A stretch of 7,527 nucleotides of DNA from Bacillota bacterium. Its GTDB lineage: Bacteria; Bacillota; Bacilli; Paenibacillales; NBRC-103111. The position numbers and the translations under genes are program-made. Below, piece after piece: positions 1-6,002 of the stretch. The notes beneath the pieces were generated by a model. That model was given only the letters and a program-made list of their open reading frames with translations. It made no database searches and was not told where the DNA came from. The stretch covers positions 1 through 7,527 of the forward strand of contig JAEWAA010000385.1 of NCBI GenBank assembly GCA_023391955.1, given 5' to 3'. Every line of letters starts with the position of its first letter. Position 1 is the stretch's first letter.

Positions 1-5
1 GTCAT
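1..5 (-). CDS. Start of a further minus-strand gene (5' fragment only)
   Basis: On the minus strand an AAAGGAG ribosome binding site (17-23) stands 11 nt before an ATG at 5-3, and the window ends two bases later. The same RBS core and the same 11-nt spacing precede the esterase start at 2123, which makes this a believable initiation site. Only Met and the first two bases (AC, so Thr) of the next codon are visible, so the product cannot be named. It lies 126 nt downstream of the esterase stop on the same strand, so it may belong to the same sugar-degradation cluster, though a candidate promoter of its own lies between them. Confidence 0.45.
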
Positions 6-16
6 TGTTTGGAATG

Positions 17-23
17 CTCCTTT
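17..23 (-). promoter_or_regulatory. Ribosome binding site for the gene leaving the left edge
   Basis: AAAGGAG on the minus strand, 11 nt upstream of the ATG at 5-3. This site is the main reason to think a gene begins here. Confidence 0.5.
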
Positions 24-66
24 CAATAACGAACAGGAATCTCATACAATCTGCTTATACGGATTC

Positions 67-95
67 ATTATAGAACAATAATATGCAATATTGTT
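67..95 (-). promoter_or_regulatory. Candidate promoter with overlapping inverted repeat
   Basis: Reading the minus strand, a perfect TATAAT (-10) occupies 67-72. The -35 expected at a 17-bp spacing (90-95) is AACAAT, far from TTGACA. An exact inverted repeat, AACAATA-N8-TATTGTT (74-80 and 89-95), covers the spacer and the -35 position. A good -10 with a poor -35 under a dyad suits an activator- or repressor-controlled promoter for the gene starting at position 5, with a leader of about 55 nt. The region is AT-rich, so chance matches are fairly likely. Confidence 0.35.
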
Positions 96-131
96 GGGTG
101 TTTACTTGTCTATTTTTCACAAAGTTAAATA

Positions 132-2123
132 TCATTGTTCATGCGGTAAAACATGGTTTTCACCCTTTACCGGCTGCTGCAGCACCCACATGAAATAGAG
201 GGCCTTGGCCGCCTTCTCCCGGGTAACAATCTGGAAGGGCTCCAGCTCCAGACCGTTCGCCAGTTTACCTCTGGCAATCCCTTTTTCCGAACGGAACAGC
301 CCCAGCTCATAAGCATCCTTGATTTTGGCGGCATACTCCGGACTGAGCAGATGGGTGTCCAGCAATTTTTCATACGGGACCAGCGGATAATAGGTCAAAC
401 CCTGCACACCGGTGTCCAGATTGGGATCATAACCCGGATCTCCGGGCAGCAGCGTCCTGCCGTTATAGTCGGTCATAAATTTAGGTGTTTCTGCGAATTT
501 GGCATGGTATGCGTCATCCAGCAGCACCCCCATGATCTCTCTTGTCAGAAGACCCTCCGGGTAGGCGGGAAGCAGCTCCGGGTCCAGATCAAGGGCTTTT
601 GCCAGGGCAGTAGAAAAGGCGGAAACCGTAATATGCTCCTCCGGGCGGAAGCAGCCGCTGCCGTCCTTGTCCAGAATGCCAAGCTGGAGAAGCTTTTCGA
701 TTTGGTTGCGGTAATAAGCGCCTCTGCCGGTTGTGGTGTCCACGGCCATTTCCGGGAATATGGCGGACCAATCCTCCGAGGTGACAGCGGTCTTAACCTC
801 TTCCGTCAGCCAGGCTGCAGGTTCACCGATGCGTGTATCGCCGGACGCAGCCCCCTTATATAGCTCCGTCACCACCAGGCGGGCAAATTGCTTGGACAGC
901 GCCTCCTTATAGTGGGTGCCGTCCACTTTGTTGGCGGGGTGCCCGTTGGCATAGGTGCCGTCATTGGTTTTGCCGGGAGTTTCGCCTGCTTCAATGGACA
1001 TGACAATGGCAGTCACTGCCTCCACGCCAATCTGATTATAGTAGCGGATGCTGGCTTCATTCAGATCCAGGACGGGCACATTCAGCTCCTGGCCCATACG
1101 CCGCATAATATCCGGGAATTTGCGGTTGACGAAAGAGCAGGTATACACATGCCCTTCCGCTGCATCGCCCGGTGCTCTGGACATCGCCGTCACAAAAACC
1201 GGATGCATCCCTCTGGCTCTGATGGCAGGCAGATATACCTCTCTGATATACCGTTCATACGATTCCTCTGTGGAGCCTCTTCCGAAGCGGCGGTACTCAT
1301 CCAGGCTTTCGTCATTGTGGCCGAACTGGATGAAGAGGTAGTCCCCTCTGCGGCCGGTCATCAGAATATCATTGAAGCGCCCTTCCCAATAGGAATTCTT
1401 GAAGGAACGGCCGCCCATGGAATAGTTGATGACCTTCACCTTATCGCGGTCGAACATGCGGTGCACCACCTGCCCCCAGGCGCTCATTGGAGCTTCATCG
1501 AAGGTGTAGGTTTTCACCGTGGAGTCTCCCAGCAAATAAATCACCGGCAGTTCGCCTTCGGATCTCCTGTTCTCCGGCAGCGGAAGGAGTTCAATGGATT
1601 CCAGTCCAACTGGAACATTCGGGTGCTTGGGCTCCAATTCGATGTCGATGAACTCCCGTCCGTTCACATAGCTGAATCTCCATTCCCGGTCGTGAACAAT
1701 AGGGGCCGTGCCGACCTTGACCAGCTGAGCCGCATCCCATGCCGCTCCCTGTAAGGCCAGCAGCCGTTCGGCATGCATGGCGGATACAGCAATAGAAGCC
1801 TCCTCCGCTGGGCAGGTTGTCCGGACACGGACCTCATAAGCTCCGGGCTCTGCGGCAATCCGGAACGCGCAGCCGTACCGGTTAAAATGATCCGCTTCAA
1901 ACCCTGCCTCCGTCATAAACTCCGCTTCACAGATGGTTACGCCTGTACCGTCCGCAGCAATTTGCGGAAGGTGGACCTCTCTGGGAGGCATGGAGCAGGT
2001 TTCGGCAATAAAACCATAGCCGACCGTAGAATCATAAATGGGAAGACCCCTGCCTTCTTCGTCGGCCACTTGAATAAACCCCTGTTTGGGCACACCGGAA
2101 AAATTGAATCTTTTAGCGGTCAT
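132..2123 (-). CDS. SGNH/GDSL esterase, rhamnogalacturonan acetylesterase-like, with SLH-like C-terminus
   Basis: This 663-residue protein probably removes acetyl esters from pectin-derived (rhamnogalacturonan) oligosaccharides. Residues 1 to about 182 look like a beta-sandwich module of the kind placed before such enzymes. The SGNH hydrolase core follows: block I GDST at 199-202 with nucleophile Ser201, block II Gly237-238 in a GGRS motif, block III GHND at 268-271 with Asn270, and block V DGTH with Asp401 and His404. The pattern matches YesT/RhgT (CE12) more than ordinary lipases. Residues about 456-648 are an extra region with SLH-like repeats. There is no signal peptide or membrane segment, so it should be cytoplasmic, as YesT is thought to be. 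The start at 2123 is chosen because AAAGGAG (2135-2141) lies 11 nt upstream and a candidate promoter starts transcription near 2159. The frame is open 42 codons further to an ATG at 2249, but that ATG lies upstream of the promoter. The gene is divergent from the importer operon. The acetylesterase substrate is inferred from family resemblance. Confidence 0.85.
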   Translation of the reverse strand: MTAKRFNFSGVPKQGFIQVADEEGRGLPIYDSTVGYGFIAETCSMPPREVHLPQIAADGTGVTICEAEFMTEAGFEADHFNRYGCAFRIAAEPGAYEVRVRTTCPAEEASIAVSAMHAERLLALQGAAWDAAQLVKVGTAPIVHDREWRFSYVNGREFIDIELEPKHPNVPVGLESIELLPLPENRRSEGELPVIYLLGDSTVKTYTFDEAPMSAWGQVVHRMFDRDKVKVINYSMGGRSFKNSYWEGRFNDILMTGRRGDYLFIQFGHNDESLDEYRRFGRGSTEESYERYIREVYLPAIRARGMHPVFVTAMSRAPGDAAEGHVYTCSFVNRKFPDIMRRMGQELNVPVLDLNEASIRYYNQIGVEAVTAIVMSIEAGETPGKTNDGTYANGHPANKVDGTHYKEALSKQFARLVVTELYKGAASGDTRIGEPAAWLTEEVKTAVTSEDWSAIFPEMAVDTTTGRGAYYRNQIEKLLQLGILDKDGSGCFRPEEHITVSAFSTALAKALDLDPELLPAYPEGLLTREIMGVLLDDAYHAKFAETPKFMTDYNGRTLLPGDPGYDPNLDTGVQGLTYYPLVPYEKLLDTHLLSPEYAAKIKDAYELGLFRSEKGIARGKLANGLELEPFQIVTREKAAKALYFMWVLQQPVKGENHVLPHEQ
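180..758 (-). other. Degenerate SLH-like repeat region in the esterase C-terminus
   Basis: Esterase residues 456-510 follow the S-layer-homology pattern: hydrophobic positions, a LGIL turn, a FRPEEHIT segment, then a helix. The usual T-R-A-E signature reads T-V-S-A (499-502). A partial repeat follows around T-R-E at 527-529. Residues 579-648 form another full-length repeat ending with T-R-E-K (634-637). SLH domains normally bind pyruvylated cell-wall polymers outside the cell, which conflicts with the missing signal peptide. They may be structural leftovers or a dimerisation module. The assignment is by eye. Confidence 0.55.
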
Positions 2124-2134
2124 ACATTGCGTCG

Positions 2135-2141
2135 CTCCTTT
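2135..2141 (-). promoter_or_regulatory. Ribosome binding site that fixes the esterase start
   Basis: AAAGGAG on the minus strand, 11 nt before the ATG at 2123. It favours the 663-residue product over an in-frame extension starting at 2249. Confidence 0.75.
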
Positions 2142-2165
2142 AAAGTCAGCCATACCGTCTTGGAG

Positions 2166-2194
2166 AAGATACCGCCTTTGAATCATAAAATCAA
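2166..2194 (-). promoter_or_regulatory. Candidate sigma-A promoter for the esterase
   Basis: On the minus strand, TTGATT (-35, at 2189-2194) is separated by exactly 17 bp from TATCTT (-10, at 2166-2171). Each hexamer matches consensus at four of six positions. Transcription would begin near 2159, giving a leader of about 35 nt that contains the RBS. This position also rules out an upstream translation start at 2249. Confidence 0.5.
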
Positions 2195-2230
2195 CCCTGA
2201 GCCCCGCTTTTTGGGGTGTCATTGCGCAAG

Positions 2231-2274
2231 AAAGGAGATCTGCAAACATGATTATAACTGGCCTAATCCCTTGA
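2231..2274 (+). CDS. Possible 8-residue leader peptide upstream of the importer operon
   Basis: A clean AAAGGAG (2231-2237) lies 10 nt before ATG at 2248, followed by a short frame MIITGLIP and TGA (2272-2274). The RBS is as good as those of the real genes here, so ribosomes could initiate on it if the importer mRNA begins upstream of 2231. The peptide has no run of a single amino acid that would suggest classical attenuation, and the only following hairpin (2294-2317) lacks a T-tract. It could also be a decayed gene start or coincidence. Confidence 0.25.
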
Positions 2275-2285
2275 GCGGCGCGGGT

Positions 2286-2294
2286 TTATCCACA
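2286..2294 (+). promoter_or_regulatory. Single perfect match to the DnaA box
   Basis: TTATCCACA is an exact consensus DnaA box. No second copy was noticed nearby, so this is not an origin. It may be chance or a DnaA-responsive site in a promoter region. Confidence 0.2.
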
Positions 2295-2373
2295 CTCCTC
2301 ACCTACAAAGCAGGAGTAGTCAAAGTGATTGTAGATTTTCCCCCGGTGTGCGCGGTATGGTAATAGTGCAACG

Positions 2374-2385
2374 GGATGCGCATCC
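2374..2385. promoter_or_regulatory. Perfect 12-bp palindrome, candidate operator
   Basis: GGATGCGCATCC reads identically on both strands. It lies about 20 bp upstream of the importer RBS, a typical place for an operator. With no loop it is a better DNA-binding site than an RNA hairpin. The binding protein is unknown. Confidence 0.35.
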
Positions 2386-2404
2386 TGCAAAAGTAAATGG
2401 AATA

Positions 2405-2415
2405 GGAGAGGAGGG
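2405..2415 (+). promoter_or_regulatory. Ribosome binding site supporting the TTG start of the first permease
   Basis: GGAGAGGAGGG ends 6 nt before TTG at 2422. No ATG or GTG lies in frame nearby that would keep this spacing, so TTG is the likely initiator. Confidence 0.75.
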
Positions 2416-2421
2416 ATTGGC

Positions 2422-3387
2422 TTGTCGGCAGACAAAGTCATCATACCAACCGGGAGCGGTGTTACTATAAAGAAAAATGCTTTGCCCCGGTGGCTGAAAA
2501 ACGCCATACGTAACCGTTATCTATACCTGCTGATTTCACCAGGGCTGATTTACTTTTTTCTGTTTAAGTATGTCCCGATTTGGGGGTTGATCATCTCTTT
2601 TCAGGATTATTTGCCCTTCTTGGGCATATCGGGCAGTGAATGGGTGGGATTCAAGCATTTTGAGCGTTTTTTTACAGAGCCAACCTTCTGGATGCTGTTT
2701 AAAAACACCTTGATTCTGTTTGGACTCAATTTGGTTTTCGTATTTCCCGTCCCCATCATTCTGGCTTTAATGCTGAATGAGGTCCGCCAGCCCTTTTTTA
2801 AGCGGACGGTACAAACGATGGTATACGTTCCCTATTTTTTGTCCTGGGTGATTGTGGTATCATTGACCTTTATTCTGTTAACCCCTGAAGGCGGTATGAT
2901 TAATAAACTGATCGAAGCCTTAGGCGGGCAATCCACCAACTTCCTCGCCAGTGAGTCTTGGTTCAGGCCTATCTATATTATTCAGATTATATGGAAAGAG
3001 GCAGGCTGGGGAACCATTCTGTACCTGGCCGCAATGGCAGGCATTGATACACAACTGTACGAAGCGGCAAGAATGGATGGAGCGGGGCGCCTCCGCCAGC
3101 TGTGGCATATCACTCTTCCTGGAATTCGCGGTGTAATCGTTATGCTGCTGATCCTTAAGGTAGGCTCTGTATTGGAGTTAGGCTTCGACCATATCTTCCT
3201 CATGCTGAATTCTATGAACCGGGAAGTTGCCGAGATCTTCGATACATATGTATACACCACGGGCATCAAGCAGGGGCAGTTCAGTTACAGTACAGCCATC
3301 GGGATGTTCAAATCCGTTGTTGGTCTGATTATGGTGCTGATTGCCAACCGCATCGCCAAGCTGTTCGGCGAAGAAGGAATTTACTGA
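2422..3387 (+). CDS. ABC sugar transporter permease, LplB/YteP type
   Basis: A 321-residue inner-membrane subunit of a carbohydrate importer (CUT1 class, MalF-like role). About six membrane segments are visible near residues 33-60, 93-118, 130-153, 184-206, 235-256 and 290-312. The EAA loop that docks the ATPase is clear at 214-233, beginning EAARMDG and ending with LP. The N-terminal RYLYLLISPG and the FKYVPIWG stretch are typical of the LplB/YteP group in Bacillus and Paenibacillus. Translation probably starts at TTG 2422 behind a strong RBS. It is the first gene of the operon and is followed after 18 nt by the second permease. Substrate is not readable from the permease; a pectin oligosaccharide is suggested only by the divergent esterase. 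Confidence 0.9.
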   Translation: MSADKVIIPTGSGVTIKKNALPRWLKNAIRNRYLYLLISPGLIYFFLFKYVPIWGLIISFQDYLPFLGISGSEWVGFKHFERFFTEPTFWMLFKNTLILFGLNLVFVFPVPIILALMLNEVRQPFFKRTVQTMVYVPYFLSWVIVVSLTFILLTPEGGMINKLIEALGGQSTNFLASESWFRPIYIIQIIWKEAGWGTILYLAAMAGIDTQLYEAARMDGAGRLRQLWHITLPGIRGVIVMLLILKVGSVLELGFDHIFLMLNSMNREVAEIFDTYVYTTGIKQGQFSYSTAIGMFKSVVGLIMVLIANRIAKLFGEEGIY

Positions 3388-3391
3388 TGAG

Positions 3392-3397
3392 AGGAGG
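3392..3397 (+). promoter_or_regulatory. Ribosome binding site that decides the start of the second permease
   Basis: AGGAGG lies only 2 nt from the GTG at 3400 but 8 nt from the in-frame TTG at 3406. The latter spacing is near optimal, so TTG 3406 is preferred. Confidence 0.65.
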
Positions 3398-3405
3398 AAG
3401 TGAAG

Positions 3406-4284
3406 TTGGAGCACCGCAGCTTATCCGGACGGCTGTTTGAGGCTGTCAATCTGTTTTTGCTGGGATTGATAGCACTGATAACCATCCTGCCCTTTGTAAA
3501 CGTCGTTGCCGTATCCTTTGCCACGCCTGAGGAATATCTGAAGAGTACCTTTATGCTGTTCCCAACCAAGTTCAGCCTTGAGGCGTATAAATTCATATTT
3601 AGCACCAGTACCGTATCCCGCAGCCTGATCGTCACAGTAGGGATTACCTTGGTAGGAACAATGGTGAGTATGGTTTTCACCTCATGCATGGCTTATGGTC
3701 TGGCCCGCAGGGATTTGGGTGGCCGTAGAGTATTAATGTTCCTGGTGGTATTCACCATCCTGTTCAACGGGGGGATGATCCCCTCCTTCATGATTGTCAA
3801 GCAGCTGGGGCTGATCAATAGCTATGGAGCGCTGATCATTCCAAGCGCCGTTAGCGCCTTCAATTTGATTATTATGCGGAACTTCTTTATGGGCTTGCCC
3901 GATGGACTGGAGGAGTCAGCGAAAATCGACGGCTGCAATGATATTGGCATTCTGTTCCGCATTGTTCTGCCACTCTCCAAGGCTGTTCTTGCTTCTGTTG
4001 GGTTGTTCTATGCCGTAGGCTATTGGAACACCTTTATGCAGGCGGTCCTGTTCATCGATGATTACGACAAGTGGCCGATTCAAGTTCTACTGCGCCAAAT
4101 TGTCATCATGGCGGCAGGACTCTCCACCAATACGGAGGCGATGAGTCCGGATTATGTTCCGCCTCCGGAGCAAACCATCAAGATGGCGGTTATCGTTGTC
4201 GCGACCGTACCGGTGCTGTTGGTATATCCGTTCCTCCAGAAGCACTTTGCCAAAGGGGCGCTTCTCGGATCTATTAAGGGCTAA
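3406..4284 (+). CDS. ABC sugar transporter permease, LplC/YtcP type
   Basis: The second membrane subunit (MalG-like role), 292 residues from the preferred TTG start; a GTG two codons upstream would give 294. Membrane segments are seen near 13-38, 72-97, 108-134, 138-160, 192-212 and 258-280. The ATPase-docking EAA loop is at about 169-189, starting EESAKIDG and ending LPLSK. The C-terminus KHFAKGALLGSIKG is characteristic of the LplC/YtcP family. It should pair with the LplB-type subunit encoded immediately upstream, and is followed after 44 nt by the substrate-binding lipoprotein. No ATP-binding subunit is encoded in the window, as is usual for this family, where one MsmX-like ATPase serves several importers. 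Confidence 0.9.
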   Translation: MEHRSLSGRLFEAVNLFLLGLIALITILPFVNVVAVSFATPEEYLKSTFMLFPTKFSLEAYKFIFSTSTVSRSLIVTVGITLVGTMVSMVFTSCMAYGLARRDLGGRRVLMFLVVFTILFNGGMIPSFMIVKQLGLINSYGALIIPSAVSAFNLIIMRNFFMGLPDGLEESAKIDGCNDIGILFRIVLPLSKAVLASVGLFYAVGYWNTFMQAVLFIDDYDKWPIQVLLRQIVIMAAGLSTNTEAMSPDYVPPPEQTIKMAVIVVATVPVLLVYPFLQKHFAKGALLGSIKG

Positions 4285-4314
4285 GAGATTCATATAAGCA
4301 GTCTATATCTGATT

Positions 4315-4320
4315 AGGGGG
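4315..4320 (+). promoter_or_regulatory. Ribosome binding site of the solute-binding lipoprotein
   Basis: AGGGGG, 8 nt before ATG 4329. The 44-nt gap after the second permease has no evident terminator or promoter, consistent with co-transcription. Confidence 0.6.
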
Positions 4321-4328
4321 AAGCAGGC

Positions 4329-5843
4329 ATGGCAAATTGGAGAAAAACAACAACGATTACTGCGATTACAGCCGCATTGGCGGCAGGAACGCTGGCGGGC
4401 TGCGGCAGTTCCGATAAGACAGCGGAGAATTCTACCGCTAAACCCGCTTCTAATGAACCAGTAGAAATTACAATGCTGGCTACCATGTATGGGGCCAATC
4501 CGCCGTCTGGTCCTTTACAAAAGATGCTGGAGGAAGCCACTAATACCAAGCTTAATTTTACTTGGGTACCCGGATCCGTATATACCGACAAAATGACCAC
4601 AGCCATTGCGGCCAATACAATGCCGAAGGTCATTCAGGTCCACAGTGTAGAGATGAAAAATACGGCTGTGGTGAATGCCATCCGTTCCGGCATGTTCTGG
4701 GAGATCGGCGACTTGATCAAGGATTATCCCAATCTGGTCAAATACCAGGACCCCAAAGTCCTGGAGGGAACCAAATATTTTGGCAAGCTCTACAGTCTGT
4801 TCTATGAAATCGATCTGTCCCGTACCGGGGTGCAATACCGGAAGGACTGGCTGGATAAGCTGGGGCTGAAGGTACCGACCAATCTGGATGAGCTGTATGA
4901 AGTGATGAAAGCATTTACGTATAATGATCCTGACGGTAACGGGGTACAGGACACCTACGGCAACGTTGACCGCAACGAGCTTCCGTATGGCGCGTTCAAG
5001 AATATCGCTACCTGGTACGGAACCCCCAACGAGTGGGGAGTAGACGATTCAGGCAAGCTGATGCCAGACTTTACCTTCCCTGGTTATATGGATGCTATGA
5101 AATATATGAAGCGGCTCTATGATGAAAAGCTGATTAACCAGGATTTCACCGTTACCACACCGGCGCAACAGGATGAGAAGTTCTTAAATGGCAAGGGCGG
5201 CATGATGATCGGCAATATCTTCGCCAAACCGGACAATATCAAAAAGGTCAATCCTAACGCGGAACTGGATGTCTTCAATCGGATTGAAGGCCCTAGAGGC
5301 ACATTCAATTACGGCGGTACTGGGGTAGCTACATTGTATCTGTTCCCCAAAACCAGTGTGAAGACGGAAGCTGAGCTCAGACAAATCCTCGCCTTCTTCA
5401 ACAAGCTGTTGGAGCCTGATGTGTACAAGCTGTTTAACGGCGTCGAGGGTGTCCACTACAAAAAGCTGGATGATAAGACCATCGAATTCCTCCCGGAAGC
5501 AGCAGATCTGCGCACCAATGAGATTAGCCCATGGTCCAATGTCCTCCACTTTGCCAACTTCAACGTATATAAGGTGAAACAATTACCCTTGGCACAGAAG
5601 CAGTTGGATGCCATTGCAGATAATAAGAGCATTGCCGTTATGAACCCGGCAGCCAATCTGATTTCCACTACTCAGGCGGAGAAGGGAACGGAGCTGCAAA
5701 AGATTATCACCGATGCCACCTATAAGTTCATTCTGGGTACGATTGACGCCAACGGCTTCAATAAGGAAGTCGAAAAATGGCGTAAAGGCGGCGGAGACAA
5801 AATTATTGAGGAATTAAACTCGCAATATAAGGGAAACAAATAA
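4329..5843 (+). CDS. Extracellular sugar-binding lipoprotein of the ABC importer (LipO/YtcQ type)
   Basis: A 504-residue solute-binding protein that captures the sugar outside the membrane and delivers it to the two permeases. The N-terminus is a lipoprotein signal: Arg5-Lys6, a hydrophobic alanine- and threonine-rich stretch, then lipobox LAGC with the acylated cysteine at 25. A polar linker of about 20 residues precedes the folded domain, which begins near residue 45 with EITMLATMYG. Length and motifs fit the large family-1 binding proteins of Paenibacillus. Residues 200-211 (DPDGNGVQDTYG) form an EF-hand-like calcium loop common in this group. It is the last gene of the operon and is followed by a strong terminator. 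The ligand is unknown; an acetylated pectin fragment is the guess from context. Confidence 0.9.
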   Translation: MANWRKTTTITAITAALAAGTLAGCGSSDKTAENSTAKPASNEPVEITMLATMYGANPPSGPLQKMLEEATNTKLNFTWVPGSVYTDKMTTAIAANTMPKVIQVHSVEMKNTAVVNAIRSGMFWEIGDLIKDYPNLVKYQDPKVLEGTKYFGKLYSLFYEIDLSRTGVQYRKDWLDKLGLKVPTNLDELYEVMKAFTYNDPDGNGVQDTYGNVDRNELPYGAFKNIATWYGTPNEWGVDDSGKLMPDFTFPGYMDAMKYMKRLYDEKLINQDFTVTTPAQQDEKFLNGKGGMMIGNIFAKPDNIKKVNPNAELDVFNRIEGPRGTFNYGGTGVATLYLFPKTSVKTEAELRQILAFFNKLLEPDVYKLFNGVEGVHYKKLDDKTIEFLPEAADLRTNEISPWSNVLHFANFNVYKVKQLPLAQKQLDAIADNKSIAVMNPAANLISTTQAEKGTELQKIITDATYKFILGTIDANGFNKEVEKWRKGGGDKIIEELNSQYKGNK

Positions 5844-5850
5844 AACACAA

Positions 5851-5870
5851 GGGGCTGTCCAATAAGCCTC
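5851..5870. repeat. Short GGGGCTGTCC element between operon stop and terminator
   Basis: Just after the lipoprotein stop, a segment beginning GGGGCTGTCC and ending AGCCTC can form a 6-bp hairpin with an 8-nt loop. The opening bases recall the ends of some insertion sequences (IS1182-like) in Firmicutes, but no opposite end or transposase remains is present. It may simply be part of the terminator region. Confidence 0.2.
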
Positions 5871-5875
5871 AAAAT

Positions 5876-5922
5876 AAAAAAGTTGGGCGAGAAAACGTAA
5901 CGTTTTCCGTCCAACTTTTTTT
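5876..5922 (+). terminator. Strong intrinsic terminator of the importer operon
   Basis: A long hairpin with arms 5876-5897 and 5901-5922 and a 3-nt loop. The stem contains AGTTGG paired with CCAACT, one G-T pair, one bulged A at 5890, and GAAAACG paired with CGTTTTC. A run of seven T follows the GC-containing part and pairs with the A-run on the left, so it could stop transcription in both directions. It begins 32 nt after the lipoprotein stop. Confidence 0.85.
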
Positions 5923-5940
5923 GCATGTCTGCTTAAACAT

Positions 5941-5970
5941 AAAAGGTGGCGAGGCGTGGGCTCGCTACCT
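5941..5970 (-). terminator. Probable terminator of the AraC-family regulator gene
   Basis: Arms at 5961-5970 and 5944-5953 pair over 10 bp with one G-T pair and a 7-nt loop. On the minus strand the stem runs into TTTT at 5944-5941, then ATGTTTAA. It lies 32 nt beyond the regulator's stop codon. The T-tract is modest, and the stronger hairpin at 5876-5922 would back it up. Confidence 0.55.
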
Positions 5971-6002
5971 GACTTTCTGGATTGCCCCTTTTGGAGTACC
6001 TG

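Larger units (their letters stand above)
2124..2421. other. Divergent intergenic control region
   Basis: These 298 bases separate the esterase from the importer operon and must carry the signals for both. Going right they hold the esterase RBS and promoter, a short plus-strand ORF with a strong RBS (2231-2274), a DnaA-box match (2286-2294), a 6-bp hairpin (2294-2299 with 2312-2317), an inverted repeat CTACAA-N20-TTGTAG (2303-2308 and 2329-2334), a 12-bp palindrome (2374-2385) and the importer RBS. I could not identify a convincing plus-strand promoter. The best candidates are TTGGAG-N18-CATAAA at 2160-2189 and a TATGGT-like -10 at 2356-2361, both weak. That would fit dependence on an activator such as the AraC-family regulator nearby. 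Confidence 0.6.

Noticed and set aside
153..863. A 236-codon plus-strand open frame opposite the esterase C-terminus
   Set aside because: Shadow of the minus-strand coding sequence; no RBS or family pattern seen.
888..1754. A 288-codon open frame on the plus strand inside the esterase gene
   Set aside because: It is antisense to a gene with catalytic motifs, has no recognisable domain and its composition mirrors the opposite strand.
2202..2216. CCCC-N7-GGGG hairpin as a terminator
   Set aside because: Only four base pairs and no T-tract on either side at the right place.
2124..2249. An in-frame N-terminal extension of the esterase to an ATG at 2249
   Set aside because: The extension lies across and upstream of a candidate promoter, its residues do not look like part of the domain, and the ATG at 2123 has a clear RBS.
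5889..5907. A catabolite-repression (cre)-like palindrome around GAAAACGTAACGTTTTC
   Set aside because: It is the upper stem and loop of the operon terminator, lies after the last gene and lacks the conserved cre ends.
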